Assembly (NCBI RefSeq): GCF_001428435.1
Contig: NZ_LMSO01000001.1
Location: 583,486 to 647,485 of the forward strand
DNA length: 64,000 nt
Reading direction: 5' to 3'
From: Arthrobacter sp. Soil782
Lineage (GTDB): Bacteria; Actinomycetota; Actinomycetes; Actinomycetales; Micrococcaceae
Part shown: positions 52,421-61,394 of the stretch, in pieces
How the letters are laid out: every line of letters starts with the position of its first letter
How positions within the stretch are numbered: position 1 is the first letter of the stretch
Made by a program: the position numbers and the translations under genes
Notes under the pieces: generated by a model
Databases searched by the model: none
Told to the model about the DNA's origin: nothing
The model's input: only the letters and a program-made list of their open reading frames with translations

Positions 52421-52449
52421 GATGTCCTCTCCACACGGGTGGCGCCGTG

Positions 52450-52478
52450 CTAAAACGAATCACATTCGTTTATGTCCA
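52450..52478 (-). promoter_or_regulatory. Promoter and operator of the polyamine operon
   Basis: On the minus strand TGGACA (52478-52473) and TTTTAG (52455-52450) are separated by 17 bp. The spacer is filled by a perfect 19-bp inverted repeat, AAACGAAT-CAC-ATTCGTTT (52453-52471). A repressor there would block polymerase directly. The regulator gene is not in the adjacent DNA. Confidence 0.7.
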
Positions 52479-52587
52479 CCACTGTAGAGGAAGGGTTTCG
52501 GTTTGAAAAGCCCTGTAGCCTCGCCACTGTTGCGCCGCCGTCGTCATACCGATGTTTTCCCATGCTTCCTCTCCTACGCTGAGCCGC

Positions 52588-52959
52588 ATGTCGAAGAACA
52601 AACGCCCTCCGCTTGTGGACCGGAAGGTTCTGCACAGGCTGGAGGATGAGTTCGAGGATCCCGGTCCTGCGCATTCCTTTGTGCGCGACTTCGTTGCCTT
52701 CTGGGACGAACGGTACCTCCGCCTCGCGGAGGCCGTGCAACGACATGATGAAGCCGCATCCCTCGACGCACTGCTCAGCGTGCGGATTGGCTCGGCCATG
52801 ATCGGCGCCGCCCGGCTCGCGAAACTCGCGGCGGAACTTGAATCGAGCCTGAAACGCGGACACCTGGGTGCCGTGGCCGAAGCACTTCCGCAGGTCAAGG
52901 AGTGCGGCGATGCAACGGTCAGAAAGCTGACAACGAAGTACATCGACGCGAGTTGGTGA
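52588..52959 (+). CDS. Degenerate Hpt-domain-like protein
   Basis: 123 residues from the ATG at 52588 (TACGCT 7 nt upstream, no Shine-Dalgarno, probably leaderless). An all-helical protein, FVRDFVAFWDERYLRLAEAVQRHDEAASLDALLSVRIGSAMIGAARLAKLAAELESSLKRG, follows the histidine-phosphotransfer pattern. The phosphorylated His expected four or five residues before G-S-A is replaced (LSVRIGSAM). No histidine kinase is adjacent. It may be a pseudo-Hpt binding partner or only a look-alike helical bundle. Confidence 0.55.
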   Translation: MSKNKRPPLVDRKVLHRLEDEFEDPGPAHSFVRDFVAFWDERYLRLAEAVQRHDEAASLDALLSVRIGSAMIGAARLAKLAAELESSLKRGHLGAVAEALPQVKECGDATVRKLTTKYIDASW

Positions 52960-52992
52960 TGCTCGGGGCCGCGATCCGGACAGAATGTAGGC

Positions 52993-53877
52993 ATGCACAC
53001 CTCCTCCATCCCCGCTCCCGTGCTCATGATCATGGCGGTGCTGTCCGTCCAGTTCGGTGCCGCCTTGGCCAGGACCCAGTTCGACGCCGTGGGCCCCACG
53101 GGCGCGGTGTTTCTCCGGTTGCTGTTCGGTGCGCTGATCCTGCTGGCCGTTGTGCGCCCGAAAGTGCGCGGATGGAAGCGCCAGCAGTGGGCTGCCGCAG
53201 CGGTGCTGGGCGTCGCGCTTGCAGGGATGAACAGCCTCATCTACCTCGCCATCGGCGTCATTCCCATCGGTGTGGCCGTGACGCTCGAGTTCACCGGCCC
53301 CCTCCTGCTGGCACTGGTGCAGACCCGGCGCCTCGCTGACGCGGCGTGGGCACTGCTGGCGTTTGCCGGCGTCGTTCTCCTGGGGTTCGATGACGGCAGT
53401 GCGCTGCCGCTCGCCGGCATCCTCTTTGCGCTCGGCGCGGGCGCGTTCTGGGCCCTCTACATTCTCGCCAGCGCACGCGTGGGGCGACTGGTTCCCGGTG
53501 TCGAGGGCCTGGCTGTGTCCATGGCGATCGGAGCGGTGATCGTCCTGCCGTTCGGTGCGCCGTCCGCCGCCGCGGGCGCTCTCGTGTCACCGCTGGTGCT
53601 GCCGGTGTTCGTTGGTGTTGCCCTGCTCTCCAGCGCATTCCCCTATGCACTGGAGATGCTCGCACTGCAGCGGCTGTCCACGCGGGTGTTCGGTGTGCTG
53701 TCCGCTCTGGGGCCGGCGATGGCCGCGCTTGCGGGACTGCTGGTGCTCAGCCAGGCGCTGGGCACCCGGGAAATCATTGCGCTGGTGCTGGTCACTGCTG
53801 CATCGATTGGAGTAACGGTCGGCGTACGACGACGGCGCCCGCCTGCTTCGGAGATTCCGCCCACTCCCGCCCCGTGA
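52993..53877 (+). CDS. EamA/RhtA-like exporter
   Basis: 294 residues, ten membrane segments in two EamA repeats (VLMIMAVLSVQFGAALARTQFDAVGPTGAVFLRLLFGALIL at the start; GILFALGAGAFWALYILASARVG in the second). It resembles threonine/homoserine exporter RhtA-type DMT proteins. CAGAAT ends 6 nt before the ATG with no good ribosome site. Followed after 71 bp by an amidohydrolase on the same strand. Confidence 0.9.
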   Translation: MHTSSIPAPVLMIMAVLSVQFGAALARTQFDAVGPTGAVFLRLLFGALILLAVVRPKVRGWKRQQWAAAAVLGVALAGMNSLIYLAIGVIPIGVAVTLEFTGPLLLALVQTRRLADAAWALLAFAGVVLLGFDDGSALPLAGILFALGAGAFWALYILASARVGRLVPGVEGLAVSMAIGAVIVLPFGAPSAAAGALVSPLVLPVFVGVALLSSAFPYALEMLALQRLSTRVFGVLSALGPAMAALAGLLVLSQALGTREIIALVLVTAASIGVTVGVRRRRPPASEIPPTPAP

Positions 53878-53882
53878 GCGTT

Positions 53883-53921
53883 GGCAACCGTCGCTAGACT
53901 GGGCTCGTTGCCGTCGGCAAC
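53883..53921 (+). promoter_or_regulatory. Mutually exclusive hairpins between exporter and amidohydrolase
   Basis: GTTGCC (53907-53912) can pair either with GGCAAC at 53916-53921 (3-nt loop) or with the identical GGCAAC at 53883-53888 (18-nt loop). The element begins 6 bp after the exporter stop. It could be a terminator with an alternative fold, or paired protein-binding half-sites. Confidence 0.35.
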
Positions 53922-53948
53922 CTTGGCGTATGAGCGAGGAGGCTCCGA

Positions 53949-55184
53949 ATGATTCTGCACCAGGTACGCCCGTGGGGCGGCGAGCTGTCGGACGTGGAAC
54001 TGCAGGACGGGCGCATTGCCGCCATCCGGCCTTCCTCAACTGCACCGGAGGGTGCTGCCGCGGGCGGCGAGACACGCGCCGACGTCGTCGACGGCAGGGG
54101 GCGCCTGCTGCTTCCGTCCTTCTCCGATGTCCACGTGCACCTTGATTCGACGCGGCTCGGGCTGCCGTTCCGGCCGCATACCGGCCGCCCGGGCGTGTGG
54201 GGCATGATGCTGAACGACCGCGAGAACTGGCGCACGGCCGAGGCACCCCTTGCGGACCGAACGGCATTCACCCTTGCCACCATGATTGAGTACGGCACCA
54301 CACGGGTACGCAGTTATGCGCAGATCGACGCCGACTGCCGGCTCGAACGTTTCGACGCGGTGGTTGCTGCCCGGGAAACGCACCGCGCACGCGCTGACGT
54401 GGAAATCATCGCGTTCCCGCAGGCCGGGCTCCTGCTTGAAGAGGGCGTGGTGCCGCTGATCGAGGAATCCCTGAAACAGGGCGCGGACGTGATCGGCGGG
54501 ATCGACCCCTGCCAGCTGGACCGGGACCCCGTGCGCCATCTCGACATTGTTTTCGGGCTGGCAGAGAAGTATCAGGTGCCGATCGACATCCACCTGCATG
54601 AGCCGGGTGAGCTCGGTGTCTACAGCGCGGACCTCATCCTCGAGCGGACCCGGGCCACCGGGATGCAGGGCAGGGTCACCATTTCCCACGGGTACTCACT
54701 CGGCAGCGTGTCGGAAAGCACCACCCGCCGGTTGATCGACGAGTTCGCGGCGGCTGACATTGCCATGGCGACGGTAGCGCCGTCAGTTCGGGATCCGTTG
54801 CCGCTGCGGCAGCTCACTGAAGCCGGCGTCCGTGTGGGGCTCGGCGAGGACGGTCAGCGCGATTACTGGTCGCCCTATGGCAATGGGGACATGCTCGACC
54901 GCACCTGGCAACTCGCGTTCACCAACGGTTACCGGGCGGACGAGCTCATTGAGCACTGCTTCGCGGTCGCCAGTATCGGCGGTGCGGCAATCCTGGATCC
55001 TGGGGCGGAACGGTTGACCAGCGTCAGCGACCGGCCTGGCCTGCAGGTCGGTGACCCGGCGGAGCTGTTGCTCCTTGCGGGTGAAACCGTCACTTCGGCA
55101 ATCATGGACCGGCCGTCGGACCGTACGGTTCTTCATCAGGGACGTGTGGTGGCGGATCAGCTGGGACTGGCGCCGCTTTCCTGA
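53949..55184 (+). CDS. Amidohydrolase family protein (cytosine-deaminase-like)
   Basis: 411 residues with GAGGAGG before the ATG. Metal site: HVHLD, HLHEPGELG, ISHGYSLG, and the C-terminal GEDGQRDYWSPYGNGDMLDR, which resembles the DNVRDPWSPYG motif of cytosine deaminase and N-isopropylammelide-type enzymes. It probably deaminates or hydrolyses a cyclic or amide nitrogen compound. The 3' end overlaps the convergent ROK gene by 28 bp. Confidence 0.9.
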   Translation: MILHQVRPWGGELSDVELQDGRIAAIRPSSTAPEGAAAGGETRADVVDGRGRLLLPSFSDVHVHLDSTRLGLPFRPHTGRPGVWGMMLNDRENWRTAEAPLADRTAFTLATMIEYGTTRVRSYAQIDADCRLERFDAVVAARETHRARADVEIIAFPQAGLLLEEGVVPLIEESLKQGADVIGGIDPCQLDRDPVRHLDIVFGLAEKYQVPIDIHLHEPGELGVYSADLILERTRATGMQGRVTISHGYSLGSVSESTTRRLIDEFAAADIAMATVAPSVRDPLPLRQLTEAGVRVGLGEDGQRDYWSPYGNGDMLDRTWQLAFTNGYRADELIEHCFAVASIGGAAILDPGAERLTSVSDRPGLQVGDPAELLLLAGETVTSAIMDRPSDRTVLHQGRVVADQLGLAPLS

Positions 55185-56350
55185 CCAGGCGCAACGCTCC
55201 GAGGTTCGGCGAGGAGCCCGGCGAACACCGCCTCTGCGGCTCCCACGAGGAGCAGTTCGGCGCCGAGGGCGGCACGTTCAAGGCGCACCTTAGTTCCCAG
55301 GCCGCTGATCGGTCCCGCCGCTACGGCCGCGCTCAACCGCTCCCTGTCCGCGGCAAGCAACACCCCGAGGAAGCCGCCGAGCACAATTATCTGCGGATTG
55401 AAGACGTTCACGAGGTTGCCAAGTGCAATGGCCAACAGGTCCGTCTGCCGCCGGATCTCGCGCAGCACCGGGAATGTCTGGGTGGCAAGCAGGGCGTCCT
55501 CGAGTTGTTCCGCCTGGGCATGGTTCAGGTTGACAACCTTCAGCAGCCGATCCACGTTGACCTCGGTTTCAAGGCACCCACGGCGGCCGCAGTGGCATTG
55601 CTCCCCGCCGGGCCGCGTCACCATGTGCCCGAACTCGCCGGCGTATCCGGACGCCCCACCCAAAGGCTGCCCGCCGACAATCGCACCCCCGCCGATTCCG
55701 GAGGCGCTGCCATTCAGGTAGAGCGCGTCACTGTAGCCCGCCGCTGCGCCGAAGATACTCTCGGCGAGTGTGCCGAGCGTCGCATCATTGGCCGCCACAA
55801 CGGGCATGCCCAGCGCTTGGCGGAAGGGCCCGACGACGTCGACATCCTTCCAGCCGAGATGCGGCGCGAGCAACACCTGGCCTACTTCCGCGTTGACCAG
55901 TCCGGGGATGGCAAGGCCCAGACCGAGCACATGCTCGCTTCCCGCCAGTTCCACCGAAAGCCCCTCCACGACGGCGCGCGTGATGTTGACCGCCTCCTCC
56001 AGCGAAGGGATGGATGAGGTGTTGTAGCGGATCCGGCGATGGACCATGCCGCCCAGGCCAACGACGCCCACCGTCACCGCATCGACGTCGGGATTGACCG
56101 CCAGCGCAACGACGCGTTCACTGGCGTGGACCATGGGGCTGGGGCGGCCAACCCTCGCAGCAGCAACATCCGTCTCATACACCAGGCCAAGAGCGGACAG
56201 TTCGCCAACGAGGGCGCCAATGGTGGACCGGGTGAGGTTGCAGCGCTGAACGAGGGCGGCGCGGGTGAGGGGGCCGTGCCGGTGGGCAGCGGTGAGCACG
56301 GCGGAGAGGTTGCGGCGCCGCAGATCCTCAGTGCCGCTCCGCTCGCTCAC
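55157..56350 (-). CDS. xylR: ROK family repressor, probable XylR
   Basis: 397 residues from GTG with GAGGGG upstream. N-terminal winged HTH (LTRAALVQRCNLTRSTIGALVGELSALGLVYETD) and a ROK sugar-sensing domain with the zinc motif CHCGRRGCLE. Divergent from xylA across 154 bp, the classic xylR arrangement: it represses xylAB until xylose binds. Confidence 0.9.
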   Translation of the reverse strand: MSERSGTEDLRRRNLSAVLTAAHRHGPLTRAALVQRCNLTRSTIGALVGELSALGLVYETDVAAARVGRPSPMVHASERVVALAVNPDVDAVTVGVVGLGGMVHRRIRYNTSSIPSLEEAVNITRAVVEGLSVELAGSEHVLGLGLAIPGLVNAEVGQVLLAPHLGWKDVDVVGPFRQALGMPVVAANDATLGTLAESIFGAAAGYSDALYLNGSASGIGGGAIVGGQPLGGASGYAGEFGHMVTRPGGEQCHCGRRGCLETEVNVDRLLKVVNLNHAQAEQLEDALLATQTFPVLREIRRQTDLLAIALGNLVNVFNPQIIVLGGFLGVLLAADRERLSAAVAAGPISGLGTKVRLERAALGAELLLVGAAEAVFAGLLAEPRSVAPGQESGASPS

Positions 56351-56423
56351 TCCCAGCCCCTCACCCTATTTGTCCTGGACGTAAACATAGCACTTGACCG
56401 GTCGAAATCTGGGCCGAAAGGTG

Positions 56424-56452
56424 TTGACGGATGGAGAGTGCGGCTATATGTT
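56424..56452 (+). promoter_or_regulatory. xylA promoter
   Basis: TTGACG (56424-56429) and TATGTT (56447-56452) are 17 bp apart; the start would be near 56459, giving a ~45-nt leader to xylA. A similar TGCTATGTTTACG lies on the opposite strand of the same gap and may serve xylR. No convincing long ROK operator was seen. Confidence 0.6.
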
Positions 56453-56504
56453 TTAGTCACGAACTTATCGCTTCATTCAGCTCAACTCAGTGCGGAGTAC
56501 ATCC

Positions 56505-57695
56505 ATGTCACCTCAGCCCACACCGGCAGATCGCTTCACCTTCGGCCTCTGGACCGTCGGATGGACCGGGACCGACCCCTTCGGCACCGACACGCGCGCA
56601 GCGCTCGATCCCGTTGAGGCGGTCCACCGTCTCGCCGAACTCGGCGCCTACGGCGTCACCTTCCATGACAATGACCTTGTCCCGTTCGGTTCCACGGACC
56701 AGCAGCGCGAAAGCATTCTCGGCAGCTTCCGCGACGCATTGGCTGAGACCGGTCTGAAGGTTCCGATGGTGACCACCAACCTTTTCAGCCACCCGGTGTT
56801 CAAGGATGGCGGCTTCACCAGCAATGACCGCTCTATCCGCCGGTTCGCCCTGCGGAAGGTACTGACCAACATCGACCTCGCGGCTGAGCTCGGCGCCGAG
56901 ACGTTCGTGATGTGGGGAGGCCGTGAGGGTGCGGAGTATGACGGCTCCAAGGATCTGGCGGCTGCCCTGAACCGAATGAAGGAAGGCGTGGACACTGTCG
57001 CCGGCTACATCAAGGAGAAGGGCTACGGCCTCCGCCTTGCCCTTGAGCCGAAGCCGAACGAACCCCGCGGGGACATCTTCCTGCCGACGGTGGGCCATGC
57101 CCTGGCTTTCATCGCCGAACTCGAGCACGGCGACATTGTGGGTGTGAACCCTGAGACCGGCCACGAGCAGATGGCGGGCCTGAACTTCACTCACGGTATC
57201 GCGCAGGCGCTCTGGGCGGGCAAGCTGTTCCACATCGACCTCAACGGCCAGCGCGGCGTCAAGTATGACCAGGATCTGGTGTTCGGCCACGGCGATCTCA
57301 CCAGCGCCTTCTTCACGGTCGACCTCCTGGAGAACGGCTTCCCGAACGGCGGTCCACGCTACGAGGGCCCGCGCCACTTCGACTACAAGCCGTCACGCAC
57401 CGATGGCTACGACGGCGTCTGGGACTCCGCCCGCGCCAACATGTCCATGTACCTCCTGCTCAAGGAACGCGCTCTCGCTTTCCGTGCCGATCCGGAGGTG
57501 CAGGAGGCACTGAAGACGTCCGGCGTCGTTGAACTCGGTGAGACCACGCTGGCCGCGGGGGAAACCACCGCTGATCTTCTCGCGGACCGTACTGCGTTTG
57601 AGGATTTCGACGCCGAGAAGGCCTCCGAGCGGTCCTTCGCCTTCATCCGGCTGAACCAGCTGGCAATGGAGCACCTCCTCGGATCGCGCTCCTAG
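56505..57695 (+). CDS. xylA: Xylose isomerase
   Basis: 396 residues from the ATG at 56505 with CGGAG 7 nt upstream; an in-frame ATG at 56490 is less likely. Actinobacterial short-form xylose isomerase: [11 protein letters not shown], the catalytic His in [24 protein letters not shown] and [22 protein letters not shown] with the metal ligands. Converts D-xylose to D-xylulose. 30 bp upstream of xylB. Confidence 0.97.
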   Translation: MSPQPTPADRFTFGLWTVGWTGTDPFGTDTRAALDPVEAVHRLAELGAYGVTFHDNDLVPFGSTDQQRESILGSFRDALAETGLKVPMVTTNLFSHPVFKDGGFTSNDRSIRRFALRKVLTNIDLAAELGAETFVMWGGREGAEYDGSKDLAAALNRMKEGVDTVAGYIKEKGYGLRLALEPKPNEPRGDIFLPTVGHALAFIAELEHGDIVGVNPETGHEQMAGLNFTHGIAQALWAGKLFHIDLNGQRGVKYDQDLVFGHGDLTSAFFTVDLLENGFPNGGPRYEGPRHFDYKPSRTDGYDGVWDSARANMSMYLLLKERALAFRADPEVQEALKTSGVVELGETTLAAGETTADLLADRTAFEDFDAEKASERSFAFIRLNQLAMEHLLGSRS

Positions 57696-57725
57696 CAGGC
57701 AGACGGAAGAAGCAGCGAGGAACCC

Positions 57726-59123
57726 ATGGCACTGGTAGCCGGAGTAGATAGCTCCACGCAGTCGTGCAAGGTGGTGATCAGGGACGCGGAATCTGGCGAA
57801 CTGGTGCGCTCCGGCTCAGCGCAGCACCCGCCGGGCACCGAAGTGCATCCCGATGCCTGGTGGACCGCCCTGCAGGAAGCCATTGCGGCGGCGGGAGGCT
57901 TCGACGACGTCGCGGCCGTCTCGGTCGCCGGCCAGCAGCACGGCATGGTGTGCCTGGACGCCACTGGCGAGGTGGTCCGTCCGGCGCTGCTCTGGAACGA
58001 CACGCGCTCGGCCGTAGCCGCGGCGGCGCTTGTCCGCGAGAAGGGCGCACAGTGGTGGGCCGAGACAACCGGCACCGTCCCCGTTGCATCATTGACCGCA
58101 ACGAAACTGCGGTGGCTCGCCGAGAATGAGCCGGAGAACGCCGCGCGGACGGCGGCCGTGTGCCTGCCGCACGACTGGCTCAGCTGGCGCCTCGCGGGCT
58201 ACGGCCCGGGGTCGGGGTCCGAAGGGCTGAAGGAGCTGGCCACCGACCGCTCGGACGCATCCGGGACGGGTTACTGGTCGCCGACCGAGGGATACCTGAC
58301 CGAGGTCCTTGAAGCCACGCTCGGGCACATCCCGGTCCTTCCTGAGGTCCTGGGTCCGCTTGAGTTCCGGAAGGATCCCGGCGGGCTCATCATCGGTGCC
58401 GGCACGGGTGACAACGCTGGGGCGGGACTGGGCGTCGGAGCGTCGGAGGGCGACGTCGTTGTTTCCGTTGGTACGTCAGGCACCGTGTTCGCGGTGTCCG
58501 GCAGGCCGGCATCGGACGCTTCCGGCCTGGTGGCCGGCTTTGCCGATGCGACAGGCAACTATCTGCCCCTGGTGTGTACTCTCAACGCCACCCTCGTGCT
58601 TGACGCGACCGCGCGTTTGCTCGGTGTCGCCCATGAGGAATTCGCCCGGCTCGCGCTGCAGGCGCCTGCCGGCGCGGACGGCCTGACTCTGGTGCCCTAT
58701 TTTGCCGGCGAGCGCACTCCCAACCTGCCGGACGCGACAGGTTCGCTGCACGGCCTGACCCTGGACAACTACGCGCCCGCGAACGTGGCGAGAGCCGCCG
58801 TCGAGGGCGTGGTCTGCTCCCTCGCGGACGGGCTCCAGGCGCTGACCGACGCGGGAGTTGTTGCGCGGCGGGTCATCCTCGTGGGCGGAGGCGCGCGCTC
58901 AGAAGCACTGCGGGAGATTGTTAGTGCCGTTTTCGGTCTACCGGTGTCGGTTCCGAGTCCGGGCGAATACGTAGCCGACGGCGCTGCCCGCCAAGCTGCC
59001 GGAGCGCTGCATGGTGCGCTGCCGGACTGGCGGACCAGCGGCGTCGAGCTCGTCGATTCTGCTCCGACTCCGGAGGTGCTGGCCCGGTACCGGGAAGTGG
59101 CGAGGAGCTCCTACGGCAGGTAG
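57726..59123 (+). CDS. xylB: Xylulokinase
   Basis: 465 residues. FGGY-kinase motifs: [19 protein letters not shown] (phosphate 1), [14 protein letters not shown] with the substrate Gln-His, [28 protein letters not shown] and the C-terminal [22 protein letters not shown]. Phosphorylates D-xylulose to the 5-phosphate, feeding the pentose phosphate pathway. Its TAG stop directly abuts the convergent vapC stop. Confidence 0.96.
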   Translation: MALVAGVDSSTQSCKVVIRDAESGELVRSGSAQHPPGTEVHPDAWWTALQEAIAAAGGFDDVAAVSVAGQQHGMVCLDATGEVVRPALLWNDTRSAVAAAALVREKGAQWWAETTGTVPVASLTATKLRWLAENEPENAARTAAVCLPHDWLSWRLAGYGPGSGSEGLKELATDRSDASGTGYWSPTEGYLTEVLEATLGHIPVLPEVLGPLEFRKDPGGLIIGAGTGDNAGAGLGVGASEGDVVVSVGTSGTVFAVSGRPASDASGLVAGFADATGNYLPLVCTLNATLVLDATARLLGVAHEEFARLALQAPAGADGLTLVPYFAGERTPNLPDATGSLHGLTLDNYAPANVARAAVEGVVCSLADGLQALTDAGVVARRVILVGGGARSEALREIVSAVFGLPVSVPSPGEYVADGAARQAAGALHGALPDWRTSGVELVDSAPTPEVLARYREVARSSYGR

Positions 59124-59552
59124 CTACACTCGCTCTGCCGTACCGGCTTGCTCCTGCCAGTTCTCGACCAAAAGTCCCGGTACCCGCGCAAATTCACGGA
59201 CATTATTCGTCACCACCGTGAGCCCGCGAGAACGCGCATGCCCTGCGATCATGGCGTCGTAAGGACCGATGGACTGGCCCTCACGCTTGAGGTGTGCGCG
59301 AATGCCAGCCGTGTGATGAGCAGCCGCTGTATCGAAGTCGACAATTTGCATCCTGGAAGCCAGCCCCTCGACTGAACGGAGATTAGCTTCGACCCTCTCG
59401 GACACTTCAGCGCCGTAAACCAGTTCGGACAGCACAACGGAAGACAGTGCCATCTGACCGGCGTGCTCATTGAAGCGAATTCTCAGGTTGTCTGGCTTAT
59501 ACCGAATCGTCTGGATCAGGATGTTGGTGTCCAGCAGGTACTTGAGGGTCAC
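59124..59552 (-). CDS. vapC: VapC-type PIN-domain toxin, copy 2
   Basis: 142 residues. Same positions as copy 1: D8, E43, D99 and N117 of the PIN active site. The sequence differs from copy 1 at about a quarter of positions by my alignment and has a longer C-terminus (QEQAGTAERV). Overlaps vapB by 4 nt. Predicted ribonuclease neutralised by the adjacent VapB. Confidence 0.93.
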   Translation of the reverse strand: MTLKYLLDTNILIQTIRYKPDNLRIRFNEHAGQMALSSVVLSELVYGAEVSERVEANLRSVEGLASRMQIVDFDTAAAHHTAGIRAHLKREGQSIGPYDAMIAGHARSRGLTVVTNNVREFARVPGLLVENWQEQAGTAERV

Positions 59553-59779
59553 AGAGGCGGCCTTTCCTGTTCCGCCGGCTGATCGCGCTCTGCGGGGTAG
59601 TTTGTGTCCTCAGGAGAATCAGCAAACCAGGAATCCCACACCAAGTCGACAGGCGAAATGATTCTGGACTGGCCGTCCTGAATCACCTCGACCTCCTTTA
59701 CGCCATCAGGCCACTCCAGCGCCTTCGGTATTCGTACAGCTTGAGATTGATTGTTCTTGAACAGTTTGGTTCTCGCCAT
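59549..59779 (-). CDS. vapB: VapB-type antitoxin, copy 2
   Basis: 76 residues, AGGAG 5 nt upstream of the ATG. N-terminal LFKNNQSQAVRIPKALEWP is nearly identical to copy 1, so the DNA-binding faces should be alike. The C-terminal toxin-binding tail (SWFADSPEDTNYPAERDQPAEQERPPL) is more divergent, the pattern expected if the two pairs are insulated from each other. A perfect palindrome lies over the promoter. Confidence 0.92.
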   Translation of the reverse strand: MARTKLFKNNQSQAVRIPKALEWPDGVKEVEVIQDGQSRIISPVDLVWDSWFADSPEDTNYPAERDQPAEQERPPL

Positions 59780-59785
59780 GGGGAC

Positions 59786-59805
59786 TCCTATGTATATACA
59801 TAGGA
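59786..59805. promoter_or_regulatory. Perfect 20-bp palindrome at vapB copy 2
   Basis: TCCTATGTATATACATAGGA reads identically on both strands and begins 6 bp from the vapB ATG. Its outer arm contains the AGGA of the vapB ribosome site, and its middle could be the -10 region. Bound VapB(C) would block transcription; the folded RNA could also hide the ribosome site. The core GTATATAC recurs at vapB copy 1. Confidence 0.8.
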
Positions 59806-59876
59806 TATATGTTCACGGCCGAGGGGGCAAGGGATTCGTAAGGAATGCACCACCGTTCTGCGTGGTTGACGCGGAT

Positions 59877-60902
59877 ATGAAGCGCATCGGATTCCTGTCC
59901 TTCGGCCACTGGTCGCCACTCGAAGGCTCACGCACGCGCACTGCCCGTGATTCCCTGCTGCAGGGAATCGAGCTTGCCGAAGCAGCCGAGGAGATCGGCA
60001 TCGACGGCGCGTACTTCCGCGTGCACCACTTTGCCCGCCAGCAGGCGGCGCCGTTCCCGCTGCTCTCCGCAATCGCGGCGCGCACCTCGCGCATCGAAAT
60101 AGGGACCGGCGTCATCGATATGCGGTATGAGAACCCCCTGTATATGGCAGAAGAGGCAGCCGAAGCGGACCTCATCAGCGGCGGTCGGCTGCAGCTCGGC
60201 ATCAGCCGGGGGTCACCCGAGCCCGCGCTCAATGGCGCGGCCAACTTCGGCTACGTTCCAGCCGACGGCGAAGAGCCGGCGGACATGGCCCGCCGCCACA
60301 CAGAGGTGTTCCGCTATGCAATCAGCGGCGCGGGGGTTGCCCAGGCCGATCCCCGCCAGGGCTCCGGCCTCCTCCCTGTCCAGCCGCATTCCCCCGGGCT
60401 CAGTGAGCGCATCTGGTGGGGCGCCGGAACACGGAAAACTGCTGTCTGGGCCGCAGAGCAGGGCATGAGCCTGATGAGTTCGACTCTGCTGACCGAAGAC
60501 ACCGGTGTGCCGTTTGATCAGCTCCAGGCCGAGCAGATCCAGCTGTTCCGCGACGCGTGGGACAAAGCCGGTCGCTCCTTTGCTCCCCGTGTTTCGGTCA
60601 GCCGCAGCGTCATCCCCATCGTCGATGACGAGGACCGCCAGTACTTCGCCCTGAGCGCGCTCCGTGAGACCCGGGACCAGGTGGGAGTGCTCGATGGCGC
60701 AATGTCCCGTTTCGGCAAGAGCTACATCGGCGAGCCGGACAAGATCGCCGCTGAACTGGCAAACGACGACGCCGTGCGCGCTGCGGACACGCTCATGCTT
60801 ACGGTGCCGAACCAGCTCGGTGTGGATTACAACGCGAAGCTGCTGCGCAACATCGCTGAGCACGTTGCGCCGGCGATCGGGTGGGAGCGGAAGATCGCCT
60901 AA
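59877..60902 (+). CDS. Luciferase-like (LLM class) flavin-dependent oxidoreductase
   Basis: 341 residues from the ATG at 59877; the open frame runs back to 59751 but crosses the vapB operator, so the longer form is rejected. [61 protein letters not shown] and the [27 protein letters not shown] block are typical of bacterial luciferase-like monooxygenases using reduced flavin. Substrate unknown. Confidence 0.92.
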   Translation: MKRIGFLSFGHWSPLEGSRTRTARDSLLQGIELAEAAEEIGIDGAYFRVHHFARQQAAPFPLLSAIAARTSRIEIGTGVIDMRYENPLYMAEEAAEADLISGGRLQLGISRGSPEPALNGAANFGYVPADGEEPADMARRHTEVFRYAISGAGVAQADPRQGSGLLPVQPHSPGLSERIWWGAGTRKTAVWAAEQGMSLMSSTLLTEDTGVPFDQLQAEQIQLFRDAWDKAGRSFAPRVSVSRSVIPIVDDEDRQYFALSALRETRDQVGVLDGAMSRFGKSYIGEPDKIAAELANDDAVRAADTLMLTVPNQLGVDYNAKLLRNIAEHVAPAIGWERKIA

Positions 60903-60943
60903 GCCAGCAACCCGCCCGTGTTGTTGGTGGAACAATCATTCCC

Positions 60944-61372
60944 ATGGACCAGCGGCTTCATTTCATCACCCTCACCACCCAGGACCTCGACGCAGCCCGC
61001 GCTTTCTATCGGGACGGCCTCGGCTGGGAAGCGAACCTCGATGTACCCGGCGAGATCCTCTTCTATCAGGTTGGACCGGGACTGCTGCTCGGACTGTTCG
61101 ACGCCGACAAGTTCGCCGAGGACCTCGGGGTCGCCACCGCAGATGCACCCACGGGTGTCACGCTCTCGCACAACGTCGACAGCCCCGACGCCGTCCGAAG
61201 CACCGTCGACGCGATGACTGCAGCGGGCGGCTCCATACTCAAGCAGCCGCAGCAGGGCCAGTTCGGCGGGATCTTCCACGCGCACGTCCAGGATCCGAAC
61301 GGCGTCATCTGGGAGATCGCACACAACCCCGGCTGGCGCATCAGCGACGACGGCACAGTGGTACTCGCTTAG
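60944..61372 (+). CDS. VOC family protein
   Basis: 142 residues from the ATG at 60944. [31 protein letters not shown] and [21 protein letters not shown] give the paired beta-alpha-beta motifs with a His and Glu suitable for metal binding. Located 41 bp after the luciferase-like gene and just before the Rv2466c-like gene. Possible detoxification role by family only. Confidence 0.9.
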   Translation: MDQRLHFITLTTQDLDAARAFYRDGLGWEANLDVPGEILFYQVGPGLLLGLFDADKFAEDLGVATADAPTGVTLSHNVDSPDAVRSTVDAMTAAGGSILKQPQQGQFGGIFHAHVQDPNGVIWEIAHNPGWRISDDGTVVLA

Positions 61373-61394
61373 CCGCCGCCCCTATAGTGGCGAA

